Positions 54,005 through 63,106 of a stretch of 64,000 nucleotides of DNA are shown piece after piece. The stretch's first letter is position 1; each line of letters begins with the position of its first letter. This stretch comes from Streptomyces pluripotens (GTDB lineage: Bacteria; Actinomycetota; Actinomycetes; Streptomycetales; Streptomycetaceae): contig NZ_CP021080.1 in the NCBI RefSeq assembly GCF_000802245.2, forward strand, positions 6,758,001 to 6,822,000, in the 5' to 3' direction. The translations under genes were made by a program, and so were the position numbers. The notes beneath the pieces are model-generated. The model was given only the letters and a program-made list of their open reading frames with translations, had not been told where the DNA came from and searched no databases.

Positions 54005-56449
54005 TCAGGGGAGGTCTGGCAGGTCCTCCGCGTAGAGCAGGGTCAGGTCGTCGGTGCTGGGGTCGCCGAGCCTGGCGACCCGGCTCGCGTGTCGCTCCAC
54101 CATCGCCTCGAAGGTCTGCCGGGCGGTGCGGCCGTTGCCGAACGCCGGGCCCTTGGGGATCGCGGTGAAGTACTTCAGCAGTGCCTCGGAGGTGCCCTGC
54201 GCCAGTTGGTACTCATGCTCGTCGGCCTGCTGCCCCACGATCCGGAGGAGTTCTTCCGGCCCGTAGTCGCCGAACGTGATGGTGCGTGAGAAACGGGAGG
54301 CGACTCCCGGGTTGACGGAGAGGAAGCGTTGCATCTCCGTGGTGTAGCCGGCCACGATGACTACCACCGCGTCCCGGTGGTCCTCCATCAACTTCACCAG
54401 CGTGTCGATGGCCTCCTTGCCGAAATCGCGCCCGGCGTCCTCAGGTGACAGCGCATACGCCTCGTCAATGAACAGCACTCCGTCGCGTGCCCGTTCGAAG
54501 GCCTCCTGGGTACGGATCGCAGTGGAGCCGATGTGCTCGCCCACCAAGTCGACCCTGGACACCTCGACCAAGTGGCCCTTGTCCAGTACGTCGAGCGAGG
54601 CGAGGATCTCCCCGTACAGCCTGGCCACGGTGGTCTTGCCGGTGCCGGGAGAGCCGGTGAAGACCAGGTGGCGCTTGACCGATGCCGCCTTCAGACCCGC
54701 TCGCTGGCGTCGACGTCCCACCTCGATCATGTCGGTCAGCGCCCGCACCTCGCGTTTGACGCTCTCCAGGCCGACCAGCGCGTCCAGTTCGCCGAGCACG
54801 TCCTTCGACGTCCGCACCGGTTTCTGCGGTTCCTCCGGCTCAGCGGCCCCGGTCGGCGGCTCCTGTTCCGCGCGCTGTCCGGGAACCGAACCGAGCAGCC
54901 CGGCGGACTGCCTCACCGTCTCCACCGCGGCCTCGTGGGCCGTGGGCTGCCGTAGGCTGCCGCTCTCGTCGCTGGTGCAGTCGTCCATGACCGGACCCGT
55001 GCCGGATCCGTCGTCCGGTGCCGGGTCGGCGAACTCGTAACCGCCGCGCGCACATCGTTCCGTACGGCACCGGCGCAGGACCGTGCGGCAGCCGTCGATG
55101 ACGTGGAAGCCGTAACCGGTGCTGCCGCGGACCCGGCAGTTCAGGAAAGTGCCGCGACCACCCGCGGAGACGTAGAACCCGGCCTCGGAAGGGGAGTCCA
55201 CCGTGCAGCGTTCGATGGTCGGGTCGGCGCCCTTGGTGACGATCACACCGGTCTGGACGCCGTCCAGGGTGCAACTGTTGAGCGTGCCGCCGCTGCCGTG
55301 GTCGCGGAACCAGGCGCCGGTGGCCGCCTCTCTGATCCGGCAGTCGTCGAGCTGCGCGGTCGCCCCGTCACTCACCGACACGGCCGTGTTGCGCACTTGG
55401 GACAGGTCGCTGTCCACGACGTCCGCGCGGGAACCGCGGTCCAGCACGAACAGCGCGTCCGGGACGTCGTGCACGCGGCAGGAGTCGAGTACGGCGGTGG
55501 CGCCGTCACTCACCCAGACGGCCGGGTAGTCGCCGGTGCTGTCGAAGATCTCGCACTGGTTGGCATCCACGCGGGTGCCCGGGTCCCACACCGACAGGCC
55601 GTTGCGGCCGAACTGGCGGACGGTGGTCCGGGTGAGTGTGAGCACGGAGCGGGAGCGCAGGTCGACCGCGTTCTCCGGAATCTCGTGGATCCGGCAGTCG
55701 GCGAGCGTGAGCACCGCGTCCGTGTCCAGCGTGACGCCGTCGCCGGTGGTGCGGTGGACATTGCAGTCGGTCAGGTGCGCGGTGGCTCGCTGGGTGATCT
55801 GCAGCCCCGAGCCGCGGACCTCGTAGATCTCGCAACCGACCGCCTCCAGCGCGGAGTTCTCGCCGGTCGCGGTCAGGCCGTTGCCCGAGGCGTGGTGCAC
55901 TCGGCAGCGCTCCAGGCGTGGATGAGCACCGCCGCGGACCGCCACGCCAGCCTGCCCAGCCGCCACGACCTCGCACTCCTCGAAGACCCCGCCCGCGCCG
56001 TCGAGTACGGCGATGCCGACACCTGCCGGGTTGTCGACGGTGCAGCGGCGCACGGTCGGGCGGGCGCCACCGCGCACCTCGACACCGGCTGCCGACCGGG
56101 TGACGATCCGCAGGTCCGTCAGCTCGGGCGTACCCTCCTCGACCAGCAGCGCGGGCGCCGCCGCGTCCTGGCCCTCCACGTGCAGGTCCTGCACCATGGC
56201 CGAGGCCCGCACGATCAGCGGCACCCCGTCCAGGGGCGCGATCCGCACCGAGCCCGGCGAGCCCTCGGGGCCACGGAGCGTCACCGCCCGCTGGACGACG
56301 AGGTTCTCCCGGTAGGTTCCGGGGGCGATCGTGAGGACGTCGCCGTCGGCCGCGGCCTCCAGAGCGGCGGCGAGCGAAGCGTACTCACCCGTGCGGCGCC
56401 GCCACCGCGAAGTACCGGTGTGCGTCACCTGGACCGTGCCCTGTGCCAT
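54005..56449 (-). CDS. Right-handed beta-helix domain fused to CbbX/SpoVK-type AAA+ ATPase
   Basis: 814 aa. Residues about 25-500 are a pectate-lyase-like beta helix made of short repeats (for example RCTVDNPAGVGIAVLDGAG, HLTDCNVHRTTGDGVTLDTD). After a Glu/Pro-rich linker, residues 555-810 are an AAA+ ATPase of the CbbX/EccA/SpoVK class with Walker A GSPGTGKT (599-606, Lys605), Walker B FIDEA (Asp662, Glu663) and a sensor segment NPGVASRFSRTI. There is no signal peptide, so the beta helix is cytoplasmic, an odd place for that fold. It may be a substrate- or filament-binding platform for ATP-driven remodelling; that is inference. Confidence 0.9.
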   Translation of the reverse strand: MAQGTVQVTHTGTSRWRRRTGEYASLAAALEAAADGDVLTIAPGTYRENLVVQRAVTLRGPEGSPGSVRIAPLDGVPLIVRASAMVQDLHVEGQDAAAPALLVEEGTPELTDLRIVTRSAAGVEVRGGARPTVRRCTVDNPAGVGIAVLDGAGGVFEECEVVAAGQAGVAVRGGAHPRLERCRVHHASGNGLTATGENSALEAVGCEIYEVRGSGLQITQRATAHLTDCNVHRTTGDGVTLDTDAVLTLADCRIHEIPENAVDLRSRSVLTLTRTTVRQFGRNGLSVWDPGTRVDANQCEIFDSTGDYPAVWVSDGATAVLDSCRVHDVPDALFVLDRGSRADVVDSDLSQVRNTAVSVSDGATAQLDDCRIREAATGAWFRDHGSGGTLNSCTLDGVQTGVIVTKGADPTIERCTVDSPSEAGFYVSAGGRGTFLNCRVRGSTGYGFHVIDGCRTVLRRCRTERCARGGYEFADPAPDDGSGTGPVMDDCTSDESGSLRQPTAHEAAVETVRQSAGLLGSVPGQRAEQEPPTGAAEPEEPQKPVRTSKDVLGELDALVGLESVKREVRALTDMIEVGRRRQRAGLKAASVKRHLVFTGSPGTGKTTVARLYGEILASLDVLDKGHLVEVSRVDLVGEHIGSTAIRTQEAFERARDGVLFIDEAYALSPEDAGRDFGKEAIDTLVKLMEDHRDAVVVIVAGYTTEMQRFLSVNPGVASRFSRTITFGDYGPEELLRIVGQQADEHEYQLAQGTSEALLKYFTAIPKGPAFGNGRTARQTFEAMVERHASRVARLGDPSTDDLTLLYAEDLPDLP

Positions 56450-56621
56450 GGCGTTGTTCTGCCCCCACCTCGTCGTACTGATGGCTCGCTGCCGTCAGGG
56501 CGTCGCCGTGGTTCCGGCACGCCCCTGTGGTCCGCTCACCCGCGGGTCGTCGCCGAAAGCGCTTCGGCCGGTCCACCGTAGCGTGTGGGTGCACGGTGGG
56601 TTGACCAGAGCGGGAAGGCCA

Positions 56622-57227
56622 TCAGCTGCCGGTGCCCGCCTTGCCCCAGTCCGGGCCAGCCCGGTCCCATGCCTGGTCCCAACGCGCGTACCTGCGGCGG
56701 ACCATGCGCCACAGGGCCAGGCGTCGACCGCTCTCCATCAGGGCCGCGGTCGTCAGAGCCGCGCCGATTCCGGCGAGGGCCGCGTGTGTCGTCGCGGTGA
56801 GAGTGTCCAGCGGACGGGTCGATATTCGGCCGTGCGAGTCCGTCCAGAGGTCGAAGTGTTCTCCGGAGTGCGGGGACTTGAGACCGGTGAGGACCGGGCC
56901 GTGCTGTCGGGTGCCGTCCGGCGCGGTCCACTCGGCGAGGACGCGGCTCCGGGCTCGGTGCGCGGTCGTGGACACGGGGTCCGTCTCCAGCGGAGCCTCG
57001 CCCAGGGCGCGTACTACCCTGGCAGTGACGAGGTGGTGCGTGTGCCGCTGCCTCCGGGCGGACCGCTGGAGCGAGTCCTGGACGTGAACCCCGGCCAGCA
57101 AGCCGGTCACCGGAGCGACCACGGCGACCAGTACCACGGTCACGAGCGTCATCCAGGCCTCGGCCAGATCGGTCGCGCGGCACAGCGGATTGCGCCGCCA
57201 GCGCCACAGGCCAGTGAGAGCCCGCAT
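56622..57227 (-). CDS. Rv1733c-like membrane protein (second copy)
   Basis: 201 aa with the same design as the protein at 4081-4671: basic WRWRRNPLCRATDLAEAW start, a membrane helix at about 27-50, a roughly 100-residue outer domain with VLAEWTAPDGTRQHG, a second helix near 150-170, and an aromatic/Arg tail. GGGGGG precedes the ATG. Upstream of the beta-helix/AAA+ gene on the same strand with a 172-base gap, so co-transcription is possible. Function unknown. Confidence 0.8.
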   Translation of the reverse strand: MRALTGLWRWRRNPLCRATDLAEAWMTLVTVVLVAVVAPVTGLLAGVHVQDSLQRSARRQRHTHHLVTARVVRALGEAPLETDPVSTTAHRARSRVLAEWTAPDGTRQHGPVLTGLKSPHSGEHFDLWTDSHGRISTRPLDTLTATTHAALAGIGAALTTAALMESGRRLALWRMVRRRYARWDQAWDRAGPDWGKAGTGS

Positions 57228-57421
57228 GACCCACCCCCCTTCGCACCGTCGGCACGCTCGACGTAGCCGCCCGCCCCCGGAGCGGACCGGGATGATGACG
57301 GCACGTCCATCGCGGGCCGTCATGAAACGCGGTTCCTCAGGAACGTCTCATGTTTCTCCAACGGCCGGGACCCCGCTGAGGGTTCCCCGGACGGTGAACC
57401 GGTTGCCGGGGCATCACCGCC

Positions 57422-58258
57422 CTACTGCTCCAGCACCCGTACGGGATCGCCGTTCCTGAGGGTGCCTGCGGAGACGGGCACGAGATTGAGGCCGAAGACC
57501 AGCCTGCTGCCGATCCTGCGATGGCGTGCCAAGCTGTGCAGGGGCTCCCGGCCTCGTGCTGCGGTGTCCTGGTCGGTCGTGGTGACCACGCACCGGGCGC
57601 TCGTCCTCGCGGCCCGGAACACCACCTCGCCGACGGAGATCCGCGACCACCGGTCTTCGGCCCAGGCCTCGGTGCCCGTCACGACGATGTTGGGTCGGAA
57701 GCGGTTCATGGGAAGTGGTCCCTCGTGGGCGTACGCGCCCTCGGATATCAGGGAGTTCAGGGCGTCGAGGGAGGCCGTGGTGGTGACCAGCAGGGGGTAG
57801 CCGTCGGCGAGGCTCACCGTCTCGCCGGGCAGGGCGTACTCGGGGTCGACCGGCCGGCGGGTGCCTGGGTCGTCCAAGTGGACCAGGCGCACCTCGGCCT
57901 GCGCGTAGGCAGTGCACCAAGAGTGCGCGGCCGTGGCTGCCGGCACCGCCTCGACCTTCGTGCCGAAGATGTCGACCGGTACGGTCATGGTCGGGTCGGG
58001 TACGTCGACCGTCAGTGGCGCCTGGCCGGGTGCCGACAGACGGATGCCGCCGCCGGCCAGCGGCTCGGCGGCGGCCAACGCCAGGCGCGGCTGCTCGCGC
58101 TGGGTGACGACCTTCCCCCCGTTGCCGATCAGTGCCCAGCGCCGGTCACCGGTCAGGCCCCACGGCTCCACCACGGCCTCGCGAGGCGATCTGCCCTTGA
58201 ACGCCTTGACCGGATAGACGTGAATCGACTGCACCTTGGCGTTTTCCATAGGTGTCAT
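57422..58258 (-). CDS. MOSC domain protein (molybdenum cofactor sulfurase C-terminal-like)
   Basis: 278 aa. N-terminal MOSC_N barrel (SIHVYPVKAFKG, GLTGDRRWALIG) and C-terminal MOSC domain with FRPNIVVTG and the key ARCVVTTTDQDT motif containing the conserved Cys. Relatives such as YcbX and mARC use the molybdenum cofactor to reduce N-hydroxylated compounds. ATG 58258 and ATG 58249 are both possible starts; neither has a clear ribosome site. Confidence 0.92.
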   Translation of the reverse strand: MTPMENAKVQSIHVYPVKAFKGRSPREAVVEPWGLTGDRRWALIGNGGKVVTQREQPRLALAAAEPLAGGGIRLSAPGQAPLTVDVPDPTMTVPVDIFGTKVEAVPAATAAHSWCTAYAQAEVRLVHLDDPGTRRPVDPEYALPGETVSLADGYPLLVTTTASLDALNSLISEGAYAHEGPLPMNRFRPNIVVTGTEAWAEDRWSRISVGEVVFRAARTSARCVVTTTDQDTAARGREPLHSLARHRRIGSRLVFGLNLVPVSAGTLRNGDPVRVLEQ

Positions 58259-58293
58259 CGTGCCAGGAGGCATCGACGGCACGGGATACGCTG

Positions 58294-58728
58294 TCAGTAG
58301 CCGCGGTACTGCTGGTTGTTGTAGGGGTCCTGGTAGGGAGCCTGCGCCGGGCGCGGCGCCGCGGGGCGCATCGCCTCGTAGCCCGTTGCGGTCGCCACCG
58401 GCCGCTGCTGGGGAGCCTGCGGGCCGGGGTAGCCGCGCGGGGCGCCCGCCTGCTGCGGGATGTACGCCGTGGGTGCCTGCTGCAACGGGGCGGGCTGCGG
58501 CACCTGTGGGTAACCGTAGGCGGTGGCGTGTGGGGACGGGGCCGACGGGAGGGCGGGCAGTGCCGACGGCAGGGCGGGCAGCGGGCTGCCCGTGTCGTAG
58601 GCGGCGGGGACGCGGATCGGGGCGATCTGCGGGGTGCCCCGCTCGGCCACGAGCGAGTCGTAGATCGGGGTGTCCGGGAAGGAGGCGGAGTAGTAGCCGC
58701 CACCATAAGTGGAGCGGGGGGAGGTCAT
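58294..58728 (-). CDS. Pro/Gln/Ala-rich Streptomyces protein (DUF6643-like)
   Basis: 144 aa. The first 45 residues are a conserved block (TSPRSTYGGGYYSASFPDTP, ERGTPQIAPIRVPAAYDTG). The rest is low complexity with repeated PALPSALP, then Pro/Gln/Tyr-rich sequence ending PYNNQQYRGY, presumably disordered. I recall such proteins as DUF6643, function unknown. TAACTT lies about 8 bases before the ATG and no ribosome site is visible, suggesting a leaderless transcript. Confidence 0.75.
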   Translation of the reverse strand: MTSPRSTYGGGYYSASFPDTPIYDSLVAERGTPQIAPIRVPAAYDTGSPLPALPSALPALPSAPSPHATAYGYPQVPQPAPLQQAPTAYIPQQAGAPRGYPGPQAPQQRPVATATGYEAMRPAAPRPAQAPYQDPYNNQQYRGY

Positions 58729-59017
58729 GGCACATAAGTTAAGCCCACGATGTGCTGGTTGGGGAGACCGATAAGAGGGTTGTTTTCCGTGTCGGCAGTG
58801 ACCTGGGATCGTCAATCCGAGCGAACTTGGCAAAAAGGGACGCTGGGCGACGTTCGGATCGTGTAAAGCCCGAGTTCCTGCCGGGTTACCGACGGTCGGC
58901 CGCTGATCTTCATGCGTCCCTCATGGGGGTTCGTCGAGCCCGGGATTAGGTTGAACGGGTAGGGATGAACCCGGATCGCCGGGGACGCTCGGAAGTCGAT
59001 ACGGGATGGGGGCGGAC

Positions 59018-60319
59018 ATGTCCATGTCGAAGGGGGCCAATGAGCCGGTGCCGACCACGGCCCTGCGCGTGGAACTGGGCTGGTGCCCAGGGCCCGGTGT
59101 GCCCGATGCGGATGCCTCGGCGCTGTTGCTCGCCGAGGGCAAGGTCCGCTCCGACGGGGACTTCGTCTCCGGCAACCAGCCCGCCCACCCCTCCGGCGCG
59201 GTCCGTCACGAAGGCAAGCGGATGGCCGGTGGACGGGTCACCGACACCCTCTTCGTCGACCTCGCAGGGGTGGAGCAAGCCGTCGAGCGGATCGTGCTCG
59301 CCGCTTCCGCGGATGGCGGGACGTTCGGGCAGGTGCCCGGTCTCTACATCGAGGCGGTCGACGCCGGATCCGGTCAGGTGGTGGCTCGCTTCGACACGCC
59401 AGGCGCGACCGAGGAGACGGCCTTCGTGCTCGGCGAGTTCTACCGCCGCCAGGGAGGCTGGAAGTTCCGCGCCGTCGGCCAGGGCTACCGCAGCGGGCTC
59501 GTAGGGCTGGCGACGGACTTCGGCATCACCGTGGACGGACCTCAGCGCACCGCACCGCCCACGGCGACGGCCGCCGGCGCCGCGGCGCCGGCCGGGGCCG
59601 TGCCCCCGCCGTCCCAGGCGCCGCTGCCTCCGCCCCCAGTGACCCTGCCGGTCCCTCCTGCGGCACCCCCGGCGCCCGCGTCCCCGCCGGTCCGCCTGTC
59701 CAAGGTCACCCTCACCAAGGCAGCGCCCTCCGTCTCGCTGGCCAAGCAGGGTGGTACGTCCGGGGTGATGCGGGTGAACCTCAACTGGCAGATGCGCAAG
59801 ACGACTCCGGGCTGGACCGGCCGATGGGGCGGCGGGCACCGGGACCTCGACCTCGACCTGTGCGCCCTGTACGAACTCAGCGACGGCCGCAAAGGAGTCG
59901 TCCAGGCACTCGGCAATGCCTTCGGCTCGCTGAACCGGCCTCCGTACATCCACCTCGACGGCGACGACCGGACCGGCGCTGTGGCGAGCGGTGAGAACCT
60001 CACCGTCAATCTGGACCACAAGCGTGACTTCCGGCGCATCCTCGTCTTCGTCACCATCTACGAAGGCGCCAGTTCCTTCGCCGACCTGCACGCCACCGTC
60101 ACCCTCCAGCCGCAGTACGGTGCCCCCATCGACTTCTCACTCGACGAGTGCGCCGTGCCCTCCACCGTGTGTGCGCTCGCCCTGATCGCCAGTAGGGGTG
60201 ACGACCTCGTCGTCCAGCGTGAGGCGCGGTACCTGGTGCCCGAGCGAGGAGTGAGCCCGCAGCGGACCATAGACCGTGCCTACGGGTGGGGCATGAACTG
60301 GACACCCGGCCGCAAGTGA
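59018..60319 (+). CDS. TerD family protein (two-domain)
   Basis: 433 aa. N-terminal TerD domain ([60 protein letters not shown]) with the Asp-rich loops that bind calcium, up to about residue 175. A Pro/Ala linker of about 50 residues follows, then a second, divergent TerD-like domain ([20 protein letters not shown]). TerD proteins are cytoplasmic, linked to tellurite resistance, stress and differentiation. G-rich sequence precedes ATG 59018; ATG 59006 is an alternative. Other ter genes are not adjacent. Confidence 0.92.
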   Translation: MSMSKGANEPVPTTALRVELGWCPGPGVPDADASALLLAEGKVRSDGDFVSGNQPAHPSGAVRHEGKRMAGGRVTDTLFVDLAGVEQAVERIVLAASADGGTFGQVPGLYIEAVDAGSGQVVARFDTPGATEETAFVLGEFYRRQGGWKFRAVGQGYRSGLVGLATDFGITVDGPQRTAPPTATAAGAAAPAGAVPPPSQAPLPPPPVTLPVPPAAPPAPASPPVRLSKVTLTKAAPSVSLAKQGGTSGVMRVNLNWQMRKTTPGWTGRWGGGHRDLDLDLCALYELSDGRKGVVQALGNAFGSLNRPPYIHLDGDDRTGAVASGENLTVNLDHKRDFRRILVFVTIYEGASSFADLHATVTLQPQYGAPIDFSLDECAVPSTVCALALIASRGDDLVVQREARYLVPERGVSPQRTIDRAYGWGMNWTPGRK

Positions 60320-60326
60320 CCCCGGC

Positions 60327-61502
60327 TCAGCCCTCGTCGGGCACGGCGTCGGGGCGGGCGTAGGTGCGGCCCTTCCAGGCGGCTCCGCGCCCCCGGTAGT
60401 GCTGCAGGGCCGAGTCGATCGTCATGAGGAGGTACAAGAAGGCGGTGAACGGCAGCAGGGGCGCGAGCCACAGCGGCTGCCGGTAGTAACGCAGCATCGG
60501 CGCGTACGTGCCCGCCATGACCGTCCAGGCCAGCGCGCCGAGGACGGCCGTCGCCGGGTCGCCCGCGGTCACGCCGGCGGTCAGTGCGGCGGGCGGCAGC
60601 AGGTACACCAGTGCCAGACCGGCGACCGTCCCGAGCAGGAGCAGGGGGTTGTGCCGCAGTTGGGCGTAGGCGCTGCGCGCGACCATGCGCCACAGGTCGT
60701 GCAGCCGTGGGTAGGGCCGCACGCTGTCCACCCGGTCGGCCAGCCCCAGCCAGATGCGGCCTCCCGCGCCCTTCACCGCGCGGGCGAGGGCCACGTCGTC
60801 GATGACGGAGTGCCGGATGCCGTCCGGGATGCACGCCGTCCGGGCCGTTGCGGCGCGCAGCAGGACACAGCCGCCCGCCGCCGCGGCCGTCCGCGATCCC
60901 TCCCGGCTAATCCACCGGAACGGATACAACTGTGCAAAGAAGTAGACGAACGCCGGCACTACGAACCGCTCCCACGGGCTTTCGACCCGCAGCCGGGCCA
61001 TCTGCGACACCACGTCGAAGCCCCCGGTGTGGGCCGCCGCCACCAGCTCGCGCAGGCTCGCCGGTCCGTGCGCGATGTCCGCGTCCGTCAGCAGCAGATA
61101 CTCGGGCGCCCGCGCGCGTGCAAGCGAAACGCCGTGCCGCACCGCCCACAGTTTGCCCGTCCAACCCCGCGGCGGTTCGCCCGGCGAGCTCACCGTGAGC
61201 GGCAACCCGCCGTGGCGGCGGGCCAGCTCGCGGGCCAATGCCCCGGTGCCGTCCGAACTGCCGTCGTCCACCAGGAAGACCTCCGCCCGCCCCGGATAGT
61301 CCTGGGCCAGCAGTGACGGCAGGCTCTCGGGCAGCACGGCGGCCTCGTCACGGGCCGGTACGACCACGCAGACCGGCGGCCACGCTTCCGGTTCCCGGTG
61401 CGGCGGCAGCCGGACGTCCGTGCGCCAGAAGAAGCCCTGGCCCAACAGCAGCCAGCACCAGGCGGCCAGCGATACGGCGGTGATCCACATGAGGGCGCTC
61501 AC
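60327..61502 (-). CDS. Membrane glycosyltransferase, HpnB-like (GT2)
   Basis: 391 aa. One N-terminal helix, a GT2 catalytic domain (CVVVPARDEAAVLPESLPSL, FLVDDGSSDGTGALA, metal-binding DADIAHG, IDDVALARAVK), and several C-terminal membrane helices from about residue 290. I recognise it as the hopanoid-cluster-associated family HpnB, but no hopanoid gene is in this window. The GTG at 61502 fits; an ATG four codons later is possible. Convergent with TerD, ends seven bases apart. Confidence 0.9.
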   Translation of the reverse strand: MSALMWITAVSLAAWCWLLLGQGFFWRTDVRLPPHREPEAWPPVCVVVPARDEAAVLPESLPSLLAQDYPGRAEVFLVDDGSSDGTGALARELARRHGGLPLTVSSPGEPPRGWTGKLWAVRHGVSLARARAPEYLLLTDADIAHGPASLRELVAAAHTGGFDVVSQMARLRVESPWERFVVPAFVYFFAQLYPFRWISREGSRTAAAAGGCVLLRAATARTACIPDGIRHSVIDDVALARAVKGAGGRIWLGLADRVDSVRPYPRLHDLWRMVARSAYAQLRHNPLLLLGTVAGLALVYLLPPAALTAGVTAGDPATAVLGALAWTVMAGTYAPMLRYYRQPLWLAPLLPFTAFLYLLMTIDSALQHYRGRGAAWKGRTYARPDAVPDEG

Positions 61503-61559
61503 CCTCGCAGTCTGCCCCACCGTGCCGGTCCGCCGGGGCGTGTCGTCTATCGTGACCGG

Positions 61560-62345
61560 GTGAAGATCGCGCTCATGGACTCCGGAATCGGCCTGCTGCC
61601 CGCAGCCGCTGCGGTACGTCGGCTGCGGCCCGACGCCGACCTCGTGCTCTCCTGGGACCCGGACGGCATGCCCTGGGGCCCGCGCACCCCCGAGGACATC
61701 ACTGAGCGAGCCCTGGCCGTGGCCGAGGCGGCTGCCGCCCACGACCCCGATGTCCTGATCGTCGCCTGCAACACGGCGTCCGTGCACGCGCTGCCCGTGA
61801 TGCGGGCGCGTTTCGAGCCCGACCTGCCGGTCATCGGGACCGTACCGGCGATCAAGCCCGCTGCGGCTGGCGGCGGGTCCGTAGCGATCTGGGCGACCCC
61901 CGCCACCACAGGCAGCGCCTACCAACGAGGACTGATCGAACAGTTCGCCGACGGCGTGGCCGTCACCGAGGTGCCGTGCCCGGGTCTCGCGGACGCGGTG
62001 CACCACGCCGATGACGACGCCGTCGACGCCGCCGTGGCGGCGGCCGCCGCCCGGACGCCGGAGGACGTGACCACCGTGGTCCTGGGCTGCACCAACTACG
62101 AGCTGGTCGCCGAGCGCATCCGGGCCGCCGTCCAGCGGCCAGGACGTCCGCCGCTTATCCTGCACGGCTCCGCCGGGGCCGTTGCCGCACAGGCCCTGCG
62201 CAGGATCGGAGCGGAGCCGGCCTCGGTGGCCGCGGCCGACACCACCCTGACGGTGCTGCTCAGCGGTCGCGAGGAAGCGCTCCCGGACACGGCCCTCGCC
62301 TACGACGAGGGACGTTTCCTGCACGCCGTCAGCCCCGTCCGCTGA
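61560..62345 (+). CDS. Glutamate racemase-like (Asp/Glu racemase superfamily) protein
   Basis: 261 aa. First catalytic motif ACNTAS with its Cys is intact, and DSGIGLLP resembles the DSGxGG loop. The second motif, normally GCTHY, reads GCTNY: the Cys is kept but the His that assists it in MurI is Asn. It may be a racemase of altered specificity or activity. TATCGT six bases before the GTG indicates a leaderless transcript. A second, canonical murI is expected elsewhere for cell-wall D-glutamate. Confidence 0.85.
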   Translation: MKIALMDSGIGLLPAAAAVRRLRPDADLVLSWDPDGMPWGPRTPEDITERALAVAEAAAAHDPDVLIVACNTASVHALPVMRARFEPDLPVIGTVPAIKPAAAGGGSVAIWATPATTGSAYQRGLIEQFADGVAVTEVPCPGLADAVHHADDDAVDAAVAAAAARTPEDVTTVVLGCTNYELVAERIRAAVQRPGRPPLILHGSAGAVAAQALRRIGAEPASVAAADTTLTVLLSGREEALPDTALAYDEGRFLHAVSPVR

Positions 62346-62460
62346 CCTGAGCGGAACCGTCCGGGATCGACGCGAACGCCTGGCCGCCCCGCACATCGCT
62401 TGGTCGGCCACTCTCCGTGACACCCTGCCTGCGCAGCAGAACCTGAGTAACCTCGTAAGC

Positions 62461-63012
62461 ATGAGGGAGCACCCCCACGCCGACGGCACCGCGCATCCGG
62501 ACGTCTGGACCGGGCGGGCCACGAACCGCTTCCAGTGGCTGCTGGCCCTGATCGGCGCGGCCTGCATGGCGCTCGGCATCGAGTTGGCCGTGGACTCCGC
62601 CTGGACGTCCGGCATCGCCCCGCTGGCGATGTCCGTCGTGGGCTGCATCGCTGCCGGTCTGCTGGTCCTCTTCGGCACCCTCGCCTTCGTGCACGTCGAC
62701 CTCAGGCTGGACGGGGAGTCCCTCGAAGTGCGCTGCGGCCACATCGGGCTGCCGCGTCGCCGCATCCCGCTCTCCCAGGTGGCCGGCGCCGACTTCACCG
62801 CCCTCGTCACTCCCCGGCACTGGGGTGGCTGGGGCTACCGCTGGCGGCCCGAGAAGGGCACCGCCGTCGTCGTGCGTCGAGGTGAGGGCATCGTGTTGCG
62901 CCTGTGGGACGGCCACACCTTCACGATCACCGTGGACAACGCGGAGTCGGCGGTGCGGGTCATCAGGGACCGGCTGCGCACGATCACACCGGGAGCCGGA
63001 GCGACGCCCTGA
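62461..63012 (+). CDS. Small membrane protein with PH-like domain
   Basis: 183 aa with two membrane helices (WLLALIGAACMALGIELAV and SVVGCIAAGLLVLFGTLAF), then a C-terminal beta-rich domain (VDLRLDGESLEVRCGHIGL, RIPLSQVAGADFTALVTP, GYRWRPEKGTAVVVRRG, FTITVDNAESAVRVIRD) typical of bacterial PH-like proteins. Function unknown. TAACCT seven bases before the ATG suggests leaderless transcription. Confidence 0.83.
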   Translation: MREHPHADGTAHPDVWTGRATNRFQWLLALIGAACMALGIELAVDSAWTSGIAPLAMSVVGCIAAGLLVLFGTLAFVHVDLRLDGESLEVRCGHIGLPRRRIPLSQVAGADFTALVTPRHWGGWGYRWRPEKGTAVVVRRGEGIVLRLWDGHTFTITVDNAESAVRVIRDRLRTITPGAGATP

Positions 63013-63106
63013 GACGGTCCGCCCGGCCCGGTCCGGTGCGACCGCCCGGGCCAACGGTCCCGGTCAGCCGGGCACACCGAGTGGTCGCTGAGACGAGCGT
63101 TCACTC

